DNA of 64,000 nucleotides from Ptychodera flava (Eukaryota > Hemichordata > Enteropneusta > Ptychoderidae): contig NC_091940.1 in the NCBI RefSeq assembly GCF_041260155.1, positions 32,543,841-32,607,840 of the forward strand, read 5' to 3'. Numbering within the stretch: position 1 is the stretch's first letter; the number at the start of each line of letters is the position of its first letter. A model generated the notes under the pieces. The model searched no databases. It was given only the letters and a program-made list of their open reading frames with translations, and was not told where the DNA came from. The position numbers and the translations under genes are program-made. This document shows, piece after piece, positions 37,687 to 50,388 of the stretch.

Positions 37687-38339
37687 TTTTTTATATATAC
37701 TTTCACCAAGAAGGGTCTTTGCTGACGAGTCTTTGCCAAATAATATCTGCCACCAGATTGGTATCAAAAGTCTAAATCATTCACTTGATTATAATGGCGC
37801 ATATGCCACTCACCCTTGTTTCACAAGGGACAATACCATCAAGGATAACGGGACCCATTCAGGAAGAGATCTATACAATCAGTTCAGGACATGGGAAGGG
37901 GTCACTCACCTAAGGTAAGTCACATCTGTTTGAGATTGGATGAAAAAGGTGCTCTGCCTTTAGAGAAAGTAAACTATCAGAATGTGAGAGAATTGAACCT
38001 GAATTACCCTGTGTATTCATTTTCATATGGTAATATCAAGCAACTCTTGCTTGGCTGCAAGTAATGTTCATTCTACATGTCGCTGATAAATGAATTTGAT
38101 GACAGAATGGTAGTTATGGTGATGAGATTTTGTGTAATTAGTACTTTAACACTAGCAGCAAAGCTGATAAATAGTAGTATTTGGACCAATGTTATTAATG
38201 CGGTAGAGCATAACTGATGGGACCATCAAACAAAAATCTGTGTCACTGTCAGCAATGCTTAATTGTAAAACCGTAAATGATCAACCATTTTCCTACCAAA
38301 TCAAGTGTGAAATTTAGGGATCATACCGTGCAAAGTTTG

Positions 38340-38530
38340 GTCCTAAAAAAACAAATTACCAAACATTTACCTATATTTGAAATTCAAAATGGCCACCATC
38401 CCACTTTTAACTCTATAGGGAAAAGTAAAATTTGCAATGTTTGAACATCTAAGAAGATGAAAATCTTTCTTACTTATAGCTAAAATAGCCCCCACAAGTG
38501 GTAGATCAGAAAAAATGCCGTCATGGACAG
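38340..38530. repeat. Interspersed repeat family M2, partial copy 3
   Basis: Shares the middle of the family: AATTACCAAACATTTACC, AAAATGGCCACCATCCCAC and CACAAGTGGTAGATCAG. Both ends are diverged or missing. Intergenic. Confidence 0.5.
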
Positions 38531-38725
38531 TGTGCTCACATTCGGTTTGAATTGGTAAATTCAAGAAATATTTAAACCAGAAAAACAAGAATGACAGAAG
38601 CAAATAAGGTCTGCAACTTAGGAACTGGAGGTCATCTTTAGGAACATGCATATCAACTTCTACAGCAATGGGACAAGCAGATCCTACATACATAAAGCAA
38701 ATGTCAAGAAAAAAATTAGCCAGAG

Positions 38726-39511
38726 AAGCTTGACAAAAAGAAAAGGTGGGAGAGTGGGGAAAAAATAAAGAGTGGGAAAAAATGGATCTGGTAAAAAGTA
38801 ATGCTACCTCATCAATCTTCTAGCCCTTACTCTATCCTGAATATCAAATGTTCCACCCCTTACATAAGACCAGCTGGCAGGAAATGTATTTACAACCTTG
38901 GGGATGTTTTAATTAATGCTATGAGTGCTATCATTCAAATGTAAACAACACTTAAATCAGTTACAGATAGTGAAATGCCTTCCACTGTGGGTGATTAGGC
39001 TGCGTTCACAAAAAACGGTTAGGGGGGGGGGGGGGCTGGAGGAATTCAGGGGGGGATTCGAAAATTTTGGGGGTAGTGGAGGGGGGGACTTGAAAATTTT
39101 GCTCTACCTGTAGGGGGTAAGCTTGACAAAAAGAAAAGGTGGGAGAGTGGGGAAAAAATAAAGAGTGGGAAAAAATGGATCTGGTAAAAAGTAATGCTAC
39201 CTCATCAATCTTCTAGCCCTTACTCCATCCTGAATATCAAATGTTCCACCCCTTACATAAGACCAGCTGGCAGGAAATGTATTTACAACCTTGGGGATGT
39301 TTTAATTAATGCTATGAGTGCTATCATTCAAATGTAAACAACACTTAAATCAGTTACAGATAGTGAAATGCCTTCCACTGTGGGGTGATTAGGCTGCGTT
39401 CACAAAAAACGGTTAGGGGGGGGGCTGGAGGAATTCAGGGGGGGATTCGAAAATTTTGGGGGTAGTGGAGGGGGGACTTGAAAATTTTGCTCTACCTGTA
39501 GGGGGGGACTT
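38726..39511 (+). repeat. 393-bp direct tandem duplication
   Basis: Two head-to-tail units, 38726-39118 and 39119-39511, each beginning AAGCTTGACAAAAAGAAAAG. They differ by a few bases and G-tract length. The unit covers about 270 bases of flanking DNA plus the first 120 bases of the Harbinger-like element, so it arose after that element landed. Confidence 0.88.
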
Positions 39512-41025
39512 GAAAATTTTTGGGTCCCTTTTGAGTTTTACATTTTCCAATTCCAAGTTTTTGTAGGTAATTCAATGAAAAATGAATACCATTTTTATGT
39601 CATCAAAATGTTGTAATGTTAGTAATAATTTAACAAAATCTAGAACCATTTTGTCACATTTCATGACTTTTATCTCAAAAAAATCTAAACGTGTGATTTG
39701 TCATTAAAAACAAACTTGAGCCTCGTAACAGGGCAGAAGCTGCAACTGTTAATGATTACTGCAGCGATATTTCTATGCAATATAACAACTACAGTTTCTT
39801 GCTGTCTCCCTACAGCATCTCAAACACACAATATTTAGTTTGTCGACAAAGCCTGTATATATAAATATAAATATGTATTTGGTGATAATTTAATTGGATT
39901 CCAGACTGACAGTCAGTTGTCAGTGATACAAATGCATGGTACACATACATAGGCTGTGATAGCGAGCTGAATGCTGGACAATTCAACATGCTGTAGGGAG
40001 TAGAACAAGAACGCAGTTGTAAAACTGAACAAAAATATTGCCAACATTATCAAAGTTAATACAGCTACTGCCTACGGGTATTGTCACTATCAGATACTAC
40101 CCTGCTACTGTAGTGTCACTGTCACTGCATACCTGAACAGTGACAGAGACAGCTCTGACTCTGATGTACATGGTAGTTGAAGAAGAGTTTTGGTCAAATG
40201 ACACTCATGACAGTGAAACTCGCTTGTACACAAGATCAGGCCAGAGAGCAACACATGGAAGAAAACATAGAAATGTTTGAATTCTGGCATACACTGTATG
40301 AGAATAATCAAATATTAAAGAAAAAAGATGGGGTCACCATGCTTGATTTTCTAAATTTTCACACTCTTTTTATAAAATGATACAGAAGTAAAACTTTGAA
40401 TAGTAAAGACTAAATGAAAAAATATGTGACCAAATGGAATTATTTATTTTTTAACCAAATTTGCAATTATCACACCCAAAATTTCAAAGATTAAAATATT
40501 TACTTGATGGAATATTTTAATCTTTTGGTATTGTCAATTTTGAGTAGCATCTAATTCATATAGGTCTTGTAGTTTTGAAACAATTTTTTGGTAGGTAATT
40601 AGCCAGAATTCACAACTTTCCTACTCTCTCATGATTGCATTTTGTGTGCTTTTCAGCAGGAGCAATTGACCTGGCCAGAGTTGGATTAACTCAAGTTGGC
40701 TTTTAGACCAAAAAATCTAAAAAATTCACTGATGCATTTAAAGAACTTGCCTTGGGAATATGACTATACAAAGTGCTAATACAGGTAGTGTTGAACACCT
40801 GTGAACAGAACGGCGCAATACATGTTATTTTATCTGCGCTCACATCCTTTACAAATATGCGGGCCTGTGATAGATTGGGGAGGGGACTTGAAAAATTTTG
40901 ACCATATAGAGGGGGGGCATTTGAAAATTTTTTAGGGTACTTAGGGGGGGGGGGGATCTGAAAAAAAATAAGATTTCAATCGAGATTCCTCCAGCCCCCC
41001 CTAATCGTTATTTGTGAACGCAGCC
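39392..41025. mobile_element. Harbinger-like non-autonomous transposon
   Basis: The ends are inverted over about 45 bases: GGCTGCGTTCACAAAAAACG on the left and GTGAACGCAGCC on the right, both followed inward by G-rich tracts (TTAGGGGGGGCTGGAGGAAT). TTA flanks both sides (39389-39391 and 41026-41028), as expected of the 3-bp TWA duplications of PIF/Harbinger elements. No transposase is present. A second left end at 38998 is part of the tandem duplication. Confidence 0.72.
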
Positions 41026-41189
41026 TTACGACATCTGGAATTATCCTGGATCCAAATTTCTCATCAGTTCTTGTGTGTCTTACATGCAAAAGTTGCAAAA
41101 ATTGGTTCACAATGAAAAAATTTACCGCAACTTTGTTTTCTGGATCAAATTTAACTACAAATTGATATTAAATATGACAAAATTATGTT

Positions 41190-42420
41190 CACAGCCTTCG
41201 AAAACTCTCACAACATATCCTGGGTTGATGTTGGTCATTTAAGGTCACAAACTGAGAAAATTACCTAAAATATAAAAATTTGGGGGTTTCCCAACACTTT
41301 GAGCAGAAAATCTATCTAATAACATACCTTGGGACTTTTGTACCAAATTACAAAGCTATCAGACAAGTAATTTTGAGAACAAGTTTTCTTGACCAAAAAT
41401 GACAAAATTGTCTTAAAAATACAAATTTATATATTTCAGGACAATTTCCACATATCTAACTATTGTCATCCCTGGACATCTGTACACCAAATATAAAAGC
41501 TGTCTGTCCAGGGGCTTTAAAAAGAAAATATTTTTAAGATTTTTTGACCAAAAATGACAAAAATTGCCCCAAAACAGTAATATTTCCAATTTTATCGTAA
41601 TTTCAACAATTAGAAGGGTAACACCCTTGCAAACATCCAATCAGTTTTGAGAGCAATTGGGCAAGCAGTTTCAGAGAAGAATAAATTTTACTTAAAATGA
41701 GAAAAATGACCAAAAAATTCAGTAAAAATACAAAATTTGAGATATCTTCACAATATTCATAAAACTGATTTTGATCAACCCGAGGAACCTGTATACCATA
41801 TATCAAAGCTATCAGATTAGTAGTTTTTGAATAAAAAAATGTTGACCTAAAATTCGGAAAATTGCCCCAATTTACAAATATGAAAATTTCAATTTAATTT
41901 GTATAAAATTGACTGAGGTCATCCTGAGGAACATGTATACCAACTTTCAAAGCAATCAGATGAGTGGTTTTTAGAGAAAAACATTTTTTGACTAAAAACT
42001 GAAAAAATTACCTCAAAAATAGAAACGTGCAAATTTCATCCCAAATTTTAAACACCTACAGGAACCTGCACACCAAGTTTTAACCAAATCTAACCAACGG
42101 TTACAGAGTTTTAGCAATTTGCAGTGTGTTTGCTTTTTTCCCCTCATTTGCATATTTTTGACTATGACAAGTTCATTTGAACAAATTCACATCTCCATCC
42201 CTAGGTGCACCTGTACACCAAATACTAAGACAGTAGGTGCTGCGGTTTAGGTATTTTTGATGTGGAGGGACATTCATACATACATACAGACATGCAAATC
42301 GGATGCAAATGAACTGATTCAGCTTATACGATAACCTCACATTGGTATACCAAATCTGAGCTAATGAACTGTAAAAATTTGGGAGGTGGAATATCTGTCC
42401 CCGAGGCACATTCTACCTTA
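41190..42420. repeat. Degenerate tandem array, about 140-bp period
   Basis: Six or more diverged units repeat the order GAGGAACCTGTATACCA, AAAGC(T/A)ATCAGA, GTAGTTTTTGA, TTGACC(A/T)AAAAT, GAAAATTGCCCC and a TTTCAA-rich tail. The array stops at CCCCGAGGCACATTCTACCT, which resembles the right end of family M2 at 13690-13715, so the array may be the inside of a longer member of that family. Confidence 0.6.
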
Positions 42421-42693
42421 ATTGATAGAAAAGCTGGTGATTATTAAAGGAAACTCAGTGCCTCTTCGTGTCTCTACTACAGCAACTTTCTTACAATTTA
42501 AAAGTGACATATGTCCATTGCAAGGTTATGTCCGGCCATTGTGTATGACATAATGCTGACATAATCCGACATAAGCATGAACAGTATATTGTTACAGACT
42601 GGCTCTGTTTATTGTGCAAATAAAGCGGGCAATCTTAGGGTTGGGTGCAGGGCTTCACAAAATGCACATGCACAACCTTCATGCTCAGCAAAG

Positions 42694-42713
42694 GTGTGTG
42701 TGTGTGTGTGTGT
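42694..42713. repeat. GT microsatellite
   Basis: Uninterrupted run of ten GT units in intergenic DNA. Confidence 0.85.
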
Positions 42714-42729
42714 TATACATGAAGCATGA

Positions 42730-44300
42730 ACTGGCTAAATGAATAAGCCTACAAATCGGGCTTCACTTGTCACTTAGCATATCCTAACAACACAGTGCAT
42801 TTAAACTTGGTTGTTATAAAATACTGTACTATATTACAAGGTGATAAAAAATTGCAGGCCTTTGAAAACAGGTAAATTTTTGGTTATAGCTAAATTTTTA
42901 CCAGGTTTAAGCAAGCAATTCAAAGCATGTGCAAAAGAGCCTTGTTCAATCTGTGTAGAAATTCTCACCCTTTGTACCCTCAGATTTCAGAGGGATATAC
43001 TCTTGCAGGTATTAAAAGCCACTACACAGGTTTTTGCAGATGTTTCACGTTTGTGCATGTTTATTCCTCTGAATATTGGGTACTGTTCGTAAAGGATTAC
43101 TTTCTCAGACTCTCAGAGTCCAGACTATTTGATTACATACACCTACACCCTTCCCTGCTTGTGTACATGTGAACTTGCGAATGAACTGGCAATTTCTACA
43201 GGTTGGTTTGGTCAGCATGGTTTTAATATCACAGGTATATAACATTCCTTCAACACAGTTAAGAATATAGACTGGAACCAGCATTCACACAAGTAGGAAA
43301 GGGCCACAATTATCGTAAGAATTTTCCAATATCACTCTGAGACCAAGACTGTACCTCAAAGTGAGTTGACCCGTATTAACAGATCATTTTTAGAATTGCC
43401 TTTACAGGCAACTTTTATGGGACTTGTTCGATTATAAACCAGGTAGTCCAGTGCTTGGCGACCATTGTTAAATACCAATGAATATGTTAATGAGTTTGGT
43501 ACAACACTGCAGTGGTTTTAGGGTGAACATGCACAAGCAACACTGGTAGTCTACTGGACGTAATCTCATTTTAGCTCAATGAAAAGCTAGGTAACCATTA
43601 AATTGTGTACAGACAGTATCTAAAGCGGAGGACCCCAGGCTCGGTTGCCAGGTAGACTTGCAATGCTACAAAGAGGTCAGTCAGAACTATTAGCATCCAG
43701 TTCATTAGTAGTCAATGGAGAATTTTCAATGAATAATTTGATGCCCATATTCGAAATGCACAATATAGGATGTTAAACACATGCAGGCTAGAGTATAAAA
43801 TGATACCTATTTGTGAGCATTGACATATTACACACATTCCAATAAGTATTCAAATGGTGAGAAAGTGGCAAAAACTCTGGATATGCGACAAAAAGTGTGA
43901 AACTGCCACCGGCCTCCCTCCTATGAAAAGATGAACTGTGATTTACACAAAAACTAATTTGACATTCCGACATTAGACTGAAGTATAGGGGCACAGGGAA
44001 TAGGTAGAGTGCTCTCTGGGTCGTTGTGACCAGCAGCTGGAAAAGTGTTCATTGAAACAGAAAAGCGAACTTCAAAAATTGCCATCACTGCTGCCTTACA
44101 GCATTTATCACTGACAGCTATAATCACAATCACTGTTGCTATGCCAACTGGTCAGCTGATATGATAGCTCCCACGCAAAAAGTCATTCATTGCAGAATGA
44201 ATGAATAATATTGTCCCGTGAATGGGTGGGTGGTTGTGACGTTTGGTGTGAATAAAGCAGGAAATAAAAGAGAGGAGGCGGGAACTATGGAATCTGTTTT
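42730..44300. other. Intergenic stretch without a recognised gene
   Basis: Only short frames without family resemblance. Minus-strand AATAAA signals around 44312 and 44460 mark where the translocase transcript is likely to end. Confidence 0.55.
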
Positions 44301-44311
44301 TCTGAGAAAGA

Positions 44312-44317
44312 TTTATT
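44312..44317 (-). terminator. Candidate polyadenylation signal of the translocase gene
   Basis: AATAAA on the minus strand, 534 bases after the stop; a nearer one lies at about 44458. Either could be used. Confidence 0.35.
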
Positions 44318-44850
44318 TGACATTTTTCATCTCTACCTGTAAGATCCTTTTCCTTTTAGATGCCTGTCCTACAAATGACATCATGACAGATACACATATC
44401 TCTCGATATCAAGAATTGAACAGCACACACTTAAATTTCTTGTTTAATTTAGTATTTTCTTTATTATGTTTTTTTACACATCTTCTATTCAATACACACC
44501 GTATATGTTATAAAGGAAACATACTTATGGGGGTAAAATTTCAATATTCTTGGTTGTTTGTCTTTTTTCTTTCTTTCTTTTTTTCTTCGCAAAACAGGTC
44601 ACTATTCACAGCAGTCCAGTTTTAAAATTTTCTACACATTGGAATCACATAATCAATGCAATGATGAAAAGGCCAACGAATGGGGTAATTTCATGATTTT
44701 GACAAATGCTCTCAAAATTTGGTTGCCATTCGTTGGTCTTTGCATAAAACCATTTGAGTTCCTTTGGTTGGATTCAAACAGTTTGCATAATACTTTCATT
44801 CCACACAATTTCATCTTCCTTTCTTTAAATAGTTGGTCAGCCTAGTTGAA

Positions 44851-45933
44851 TTACTTCTTGACGAGGTAATGTTGGATTTCGTCGTAGAGTACCAGCACCA
44901 GAGCACCACCAGTACCACGGAGCACGTTGGAGAAGGCACCCTTGAAGAACGCGCGGCCACCTTCGTTGGCGTAGATCTTCTTCCAGCAGTCAATGGTGTT
45001 TTTGTAGAGGATGTCTTTACGACCGCTCTGCATCATCATACGTCTTCTGACGGTGTCAAATGGATATGAGAGGATACCAGAGCACACAGTGACAGTCTGG
45101 GCGATCATCCAGGACAAGATCACATTCCTCTGGTATTGTTTGGGCACGAACGACTTGGCCGTGTCGAAGCAGCCGAAGTATGACGCACGGTAGATGATGA
45201 TACCCTGTACAGATACGTTGAAGCCACGGTAGAGGCCGCGGAGTCCATCAGACTTGTATACCTTGGCGAGACAGTTGCCGAGACCAGTGAATTCTCTGTC
45301 GCCACCAGCCTTGCCAATATCGGCAGCAAGACGTGTTCTGGCGAAATCAAGAGGGTAGACGAAACAGAGAGAAGTTGCTCCAGCAGCGCCACCAGATGCC
45401 AAGTTACCGAAGAAAAACTTCCAGAACTCCTTTTTCTTATCAATACCAGCTACAAAGATCTGCTTATATTTGTCCTTAAAGGCAAAATTGAGAGCTTGTG
45501 TCGGGAAATACCTGATCACGTTTGCAAGATTACCACGCCAAAGTGAAAAGAAACCCTGCTCTTTAGGTACCCTGACAAAGCAATCGACAATACCCTTGTA
45601 CCGCATGTCAGCGGTGATTTGTGCGGAGGCATCTTGAACCTAAAATGGAAGGAGAAAAATTGAGTAAGTTTACATGTAATTACTGTACACATATTTCACA
45701 AGGATACGCATAACACATCTCAAATATCTGGCTGAGGAAGACTGCTTATGAGGGATAGTCCAAGTGATCTTTCTGGAAATTAATACATCCTTTACCAACC
45801 CTTCACAGACTATCTTTGAAGTCATAACCGATAGCATAAACCCTTCAGAGAACACTAATTATAGAGTGCCCTACAAATGAAATGACTAATTAAGCAAAGT
45901 CAGACAGTGTCTTGAAGTACTGTGGAGCTATAT

Positions 45934-45965
<32 letters not shown>

Positions 45966-47073
45966 GGGGGGGGGGGGGGGGGGGTTGATCCAACCGAAGA
46001 GTGTGAGAGACATTGACCACAGGAAATGTTTCACACACCCTGTCTTTCAAATTTAATATGGAGTACTTGTAGCCATATGCAAATTTGAGTGCCTTAATAT
46101 TCTCTTGGACAGAGGGCTTGTTAAGAATCAAAGGACAGTTCAAACAACGTCCTGAAGAATGGGACTGTTCACTTCGATCCAAAAAGAACATTTTTTGTAG
46201 TTCACACAAAGTGAACATTAATTATGTTCGATGGAGTGGTGAGTCTACGATACTACGATAGTCTGAGTGGAGTTCCCAAGGAAGTGTGACACGTGCGAGC
46301 GATCGTGCAGTCGTAATGCTCTTTGTGTAAACTTACAAATTCAATCTCTTTGCCTATAGCATCGTTGTTAATTCATATAATATTTTCAACGTTGCAAAGC
46401 AACAAGGCGGCTACAAAATGCAAGCAGTAAAGAATTTGGTAGAGACAGACGCGTCCAGTATAAAGTAACAATGGCCGAATCGATTAGCATAGCGTCGGTT
46501 TCTCTGTCGCGTTTGGCAATCAGCCAAGCCAAGGATATCGAGGTCAGATTGTCAAATGTCCATCAAAGGCAGCTGACGTTTGGGTAAACTCCTGAGAAGG
46601 GCAATTTCACTCATTTTCTACAACTGGGAAACTTTGCGGAAGGCAGCTTGTGGAAGACAATGAAACAAAATGGCGGACAAGGGATTGGGAGGTTCAAGCG
46701 AATCAAGGTCGTTGTGGGTTGACACGTTTGTGTGAGATTTCTTGTCACTACATTATTAACACATGACATATCATATCACGATCTTATAGCTGCTGATGTT
46801 AAATTCTCATCAAGTGTTACACAAGGCACATTATTACGGGAAGATCTGTACATAGGGTTTCGTGAAATTTACCGGCATGCCCACATGGTTTATGGGTTAC
46901 CGGCATGTGCACGTACGCCTAAAAAGACAGTATTTTAATGTCCATAGCCTTACCTGAAGAAGTAGTTTTACTCTCTCAATGGGAGCTACGGCTGTTTTAG
47001 AGATGGCAGCAGCAGTTCCGCCGACAGCAAGATCTGTCACGAAGCTTACGACTGCGTCTTTCGTTATCGGCAT
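44851..47073 (-). CDS. ADP/ATP translocase (SLC25A4/5/6-type), complete, two exons
   Basis: Mitochondrial inner-membrane carrier that exchanges matrix ATP for cytosolic ADP. Exons 47073-46954 (40 codons) and 45639-44851 (262 codons plus stop) give 302 residues, against about 298 for vertebrate paralogues. The three mitochondrial carrier repeats are visible by their signatures: APIERVK in exon 1, YPLDFARTR and [16 protein letters not shown] is the nucleotide-carrier signature specific to ADP/ATP translocases. Other matches are [20 protein letters not shown] and [13 protein letters not shown]. The frame stays open upstream to 47223, but [19 protein letters not shown] aligns with the family start, so I chose it. 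Exon 1 ends CAG|gtaagg; exon 2 begins after ttttag. The coding part is GC-rich and CpG-containing compared with its surroundings, as expected for a highly expressed gene. Confidence 0.95.
45937..45984. repeat. T29-G19 homopolymer junction
   Basis: An uninterrupted run of T is followed directly by an uninterrupted run of G in the translocase intron. A smaller version, T13-G10, is at 5200-5222. The run lengths may be unreliable because such tracts are hard to sequence. Confidence 0.8.
46430..46740. promoter_or_regulatory. CpG-bearing promoter-like patch in the translocase intron
   Basis: In contrast to its AT-rich surroundings this patch has many CpGs (GACGCGTCC, GCGTCGG, CTGTCGCGTTTGGC) and two plus-strand ATGs in good context: AACAATGGCC at 46471, open for 39 codons, and AAAATGGCGGAC at 46671, open for 21 codons. 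AAAATGGCGG is also a YY1-type site. It could be an alternative promoter of the translocase or the 5' end of a plus-strand transcript. No downstream exon was recognised. Confidence 0.3.
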
Positions 47074-47229
47074 GGTTGTCGGTCTTGGAGGGAGTAATGG
47101 ACGCCGGCAAAAGGAAGAGTGTGGGCAAATGGACGGCTGGCTGTCTACGTCATCGGTCGCCTGACATGGAATTTGGCCTAAATCAATGCGCATGTTAGCG
47201 CACGAGACTGTTACAAAGTTCAAATTAGT

Positions 47230-48950
47230 GAGAGGTCAAAGAAGCTTATCAAACGTTCTTAATTTATTTTTGTTTTACTGGATGGGTAAATTATATATAT
47301 TTTTTAAAAGTTGCATATGTACAAGAAATATTTTGTTAAAGTCGGATGGATATACAGTACTGTTGAGGTGTGCCACAGTTCAAGCCTTGCGTCACGTGTA
47401 ACGTCAATGGCATTATGGGTAATTGACGTACCGGGAGTTCAGTGCACTACCCACTACGTACAGGCAATGAGACCCGCTCCCAGCTACTCCTGGTGAGCTT
47501 ATGGTACTACACTGCGCTCCGGGAAAAAAATCTCCGCGACCACATATCATACCGAAAACTCTCCCATCACACCGATAGCTCATCCACTTTGCGCCAAGTG
47601 TGGAAACACTATTGATTGTGCCCAACTTTTAACAATTTTCAGTGCTGCTTTACCCGTCTATAGGGCCAGGCCTCATCCTCAGGTAGGCCTACAGTTCATT
47701 TTCGTGAGTGGACACGCTCAACGATCCGTGATACATTTTTCACAAATAAAACAAATAACTGTCAAAGCAAGCAATGATAAAAAATGCTGTTCTATGGCTT
47801 TTCTGTATGCAAACCAATCGACATCATTGCACCGTACCCGAGGGTAGAACTCTACCTTCATGCGCAAGATAAGCTTATTTGAAATCGAACTAAAACTTCT
47901 ACCATACTTTTGGTGCACGAACCACTTTTGGCTGTTTTGGGGACTCATTAGGAAGCTCATTTAGTAAACGAATTTTTTCCGGCTTATTTTTGTGAAAGTC
48001 GAAAATTGAATTTCTTTCCATATTACACAGGCTGGCGTGGACATTTGAACTTCAAGCATCGGGAAATAGTATCGGGAATTCGTTTCCCATGAATCAAATT
48101 TTTCTCGACTTAACCCCTAATTTTATTCTTGATTTCGAAAGGAAATAGTTTAAACTTCCTTTACCCGAAAGTTTGAGCAAAAGCTAACAAATTTCAATTT
48201 CGTGGCCCCTTCATTTTTTAAAGAAAACAAAATTATGCCTGATTGTCACTTTCAAGGAGAGAGATGATGAATGGAAAATTTAGAGACATATCCAGCTTGT
48301 GGAAAATAGGACAACATGCCCACTCATTTCCCTGTACCTGCAACTTTAACATATCAGATCTAGAGCGACCATACATCTGTCACGTCGTTTAATTTTGGGC
48401 AAATATCATACAGACAAACATCCCATCTTTCATTTTCGTATATCAAGAAGCAGTGTTACGAGAATGTTATCACTCTGACTGCACGTGTTTTGTCGATGTA
48501 CTGTAAGCTTAATTATTATTACCGACCATGAAAAGGCTGGAAAGCTTATTGTTTATCACGTGGACATTTTTAATCTAAAACCGTAACAGGTGATGGACAA
48601 TTTACCCCTTACATTAGATCACTTTGCTCACACCTTGAAGCTATCCTGGTACAACAAACTCTTTCAAAGGGTAGGCCCATATTATAGCTTATACAGACTT
48701 TCAAAATTTATGAAGTCGGAAGACGGAATCGATCTTCTTCAAGTTGACCAGAACATTTTTTCTCATGCAAGTCTCATGAATTGCATATTCATATATACTT
48801 ATGGCCCGATTGATACTTTAAGCTTAATTATAGAAAATGAACAAGTTATCGTATATATAATAACTATACCGTTTGTCCGAGTCTGCAGCACATTATTTTG
48901 ACGATACGCGCCTGCGCACTGTAAGCCGGAAACAAGTCAACGACTACTTC
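47230..48950. other. Upstream flank of the translocase gene, no gene seen
   Basis: The first few hundred bases must hold the translocase promoter. A 103-codon plus frame at 48590-48901 has no recognisable domain, so I do not call it. Confidence 0.45.
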
Positions 48951-49163
48951 ACTCACTAGTCCATCAACCTATGGCATTTTTTTTTACGAAAGGGTTGAAA
49001 ATAATTATAAACAACACAGTGGAATTGTTATTAGCTAAAGGAGCCTTCATTTTTTATGGGAAGCGGGCCGGTGACAATCGGGGACGGGTCGAGTTTTAGA
49101 AAATAGATTATAGAGGGGGAGTCAAATTTTATACTTCAATTGACAGTTTGCGATGGGTATATT

Positions 49164-49195
49164 CATAGACTTTAAAAACGTTTTTAAAGTCTATG
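49164..49195. repeat. Perfect 32-bp palindrome
   Basis: CATAGACTTTAAAAAC is followed directly by its exact complement, without a spacer. No related copy was found in the window. Confidence 0.8.
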
Positions 49196-50388
49196 GTATA
49201 TTTAACAAAAGATTGTATGGAAATTTGACATCATCAAAATAGAACGGAAAATAAAAAAAAAATGTCAGACCAAGCAGATTACTGCCCCTATATCTGTGTT
49301 ATCGCTAGTTTTTCAGTATTTTGTGTTCTGTTTAGCAATTTCAGTTTCTTGTTCAACTCCCAACAACAGGATGAACTGCGAAGTAGTGTTCTGCTTCTCA
49401 ACAAAGGCATTGTGTTTGAAGTAGCTTTGTTATTGACCAGAATTGCATTCCAGTCCGGACTTGAATTAATTTGTCAGCAATGACAATGGTCGTGCCACGT
49501 ACGAACGCTATGCTTACCATCAACACTGAATATTTTAGGATTTTGTGGGAAGTAGACCAAGAACTGGAGTTAATTTACACGGAGCAACATTCTGAAAAAT
49601 TGCCAAAAGTTACAGATATTGTCCATTGTGCAAAGTTGTGTCGTTATGCCGTTACATTCCAATGCCACATCCTGCACATCTTGACGGCATATCATGGCCA
49701 TATTGTAATCTTTTTATGAATCTATTACGATCAATAATTTTACCGGGATCATATTTTACAATCGATGAATTGACAGGCCTGGCGGCGGGGGTCATATTTC
49801 AGTGAGTGGGCTCAACTTTTAAATTTCTTTATATAATACATTACTTAAATTTCACAGCCCTCGTAAACAATGAGTTTCCGAAAGACGGTCGGATCATGTG
49901 CGCACAAAGTATGCCCCAGATTTACATGGTGTTTGACAGCAAATAGTGCAGTATTGCTCAAGCATGCAGTATATGACTAAGAAGTGACAAAATTAACTTC
50001 GAATGGTTGCCTAATTTTTTTTTTCGGTAACTTGCAGCGCAACCCCCGATATTTAATCTAAGTTATGATTCATAAATGGTGAAAATTTACTTGTGAATAA
50101 AGAATCCACAAAGTTTCAAACTGTTTATTTTTTGGGAGTGTATTAACTGGTATAGCAATAAGAATCAACTCAAAATACATTATTATTACCTCATTCTACT
50201 GAATTTGGCATAAAATTGTATGTTGTAGTCTGACTGATTATGGCCAAATACAAAATTATTTGTTTGGAAAAGGATAGTTGTACTCTTACTAATGCTGCTT
50301 GATATTAAATCATCTGTTTAGAAACAGATATCAATGATATTGTGTGGCATGTCATGTCATTTGCATGATAAGAAAGTTCCGTCGTGTG

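Noticed and set aside
41190-42420. CRISPR-like array
   Set aside because: Units are degenerate throughout with no constant short repeats and unique spacers, and the genome is animal.
44833-45069. Plus-strand frame at the translocase 3' end
   Set aside because: Shadow of the translocase coding sequence.
46954-47223. Longer translocase N-terminus starting at the upstream ATG
   Set aside because: The added 50 residues do not match any carrier, whereas MPITKDAV aligns with the family start; the upstream part is taken as leader.
48590-48901. 103-codon plus-strand frame
   Set aside because: Spacing and composition fit AT-rich non-coding DNA; no domain, no splice-consistent neighbour.
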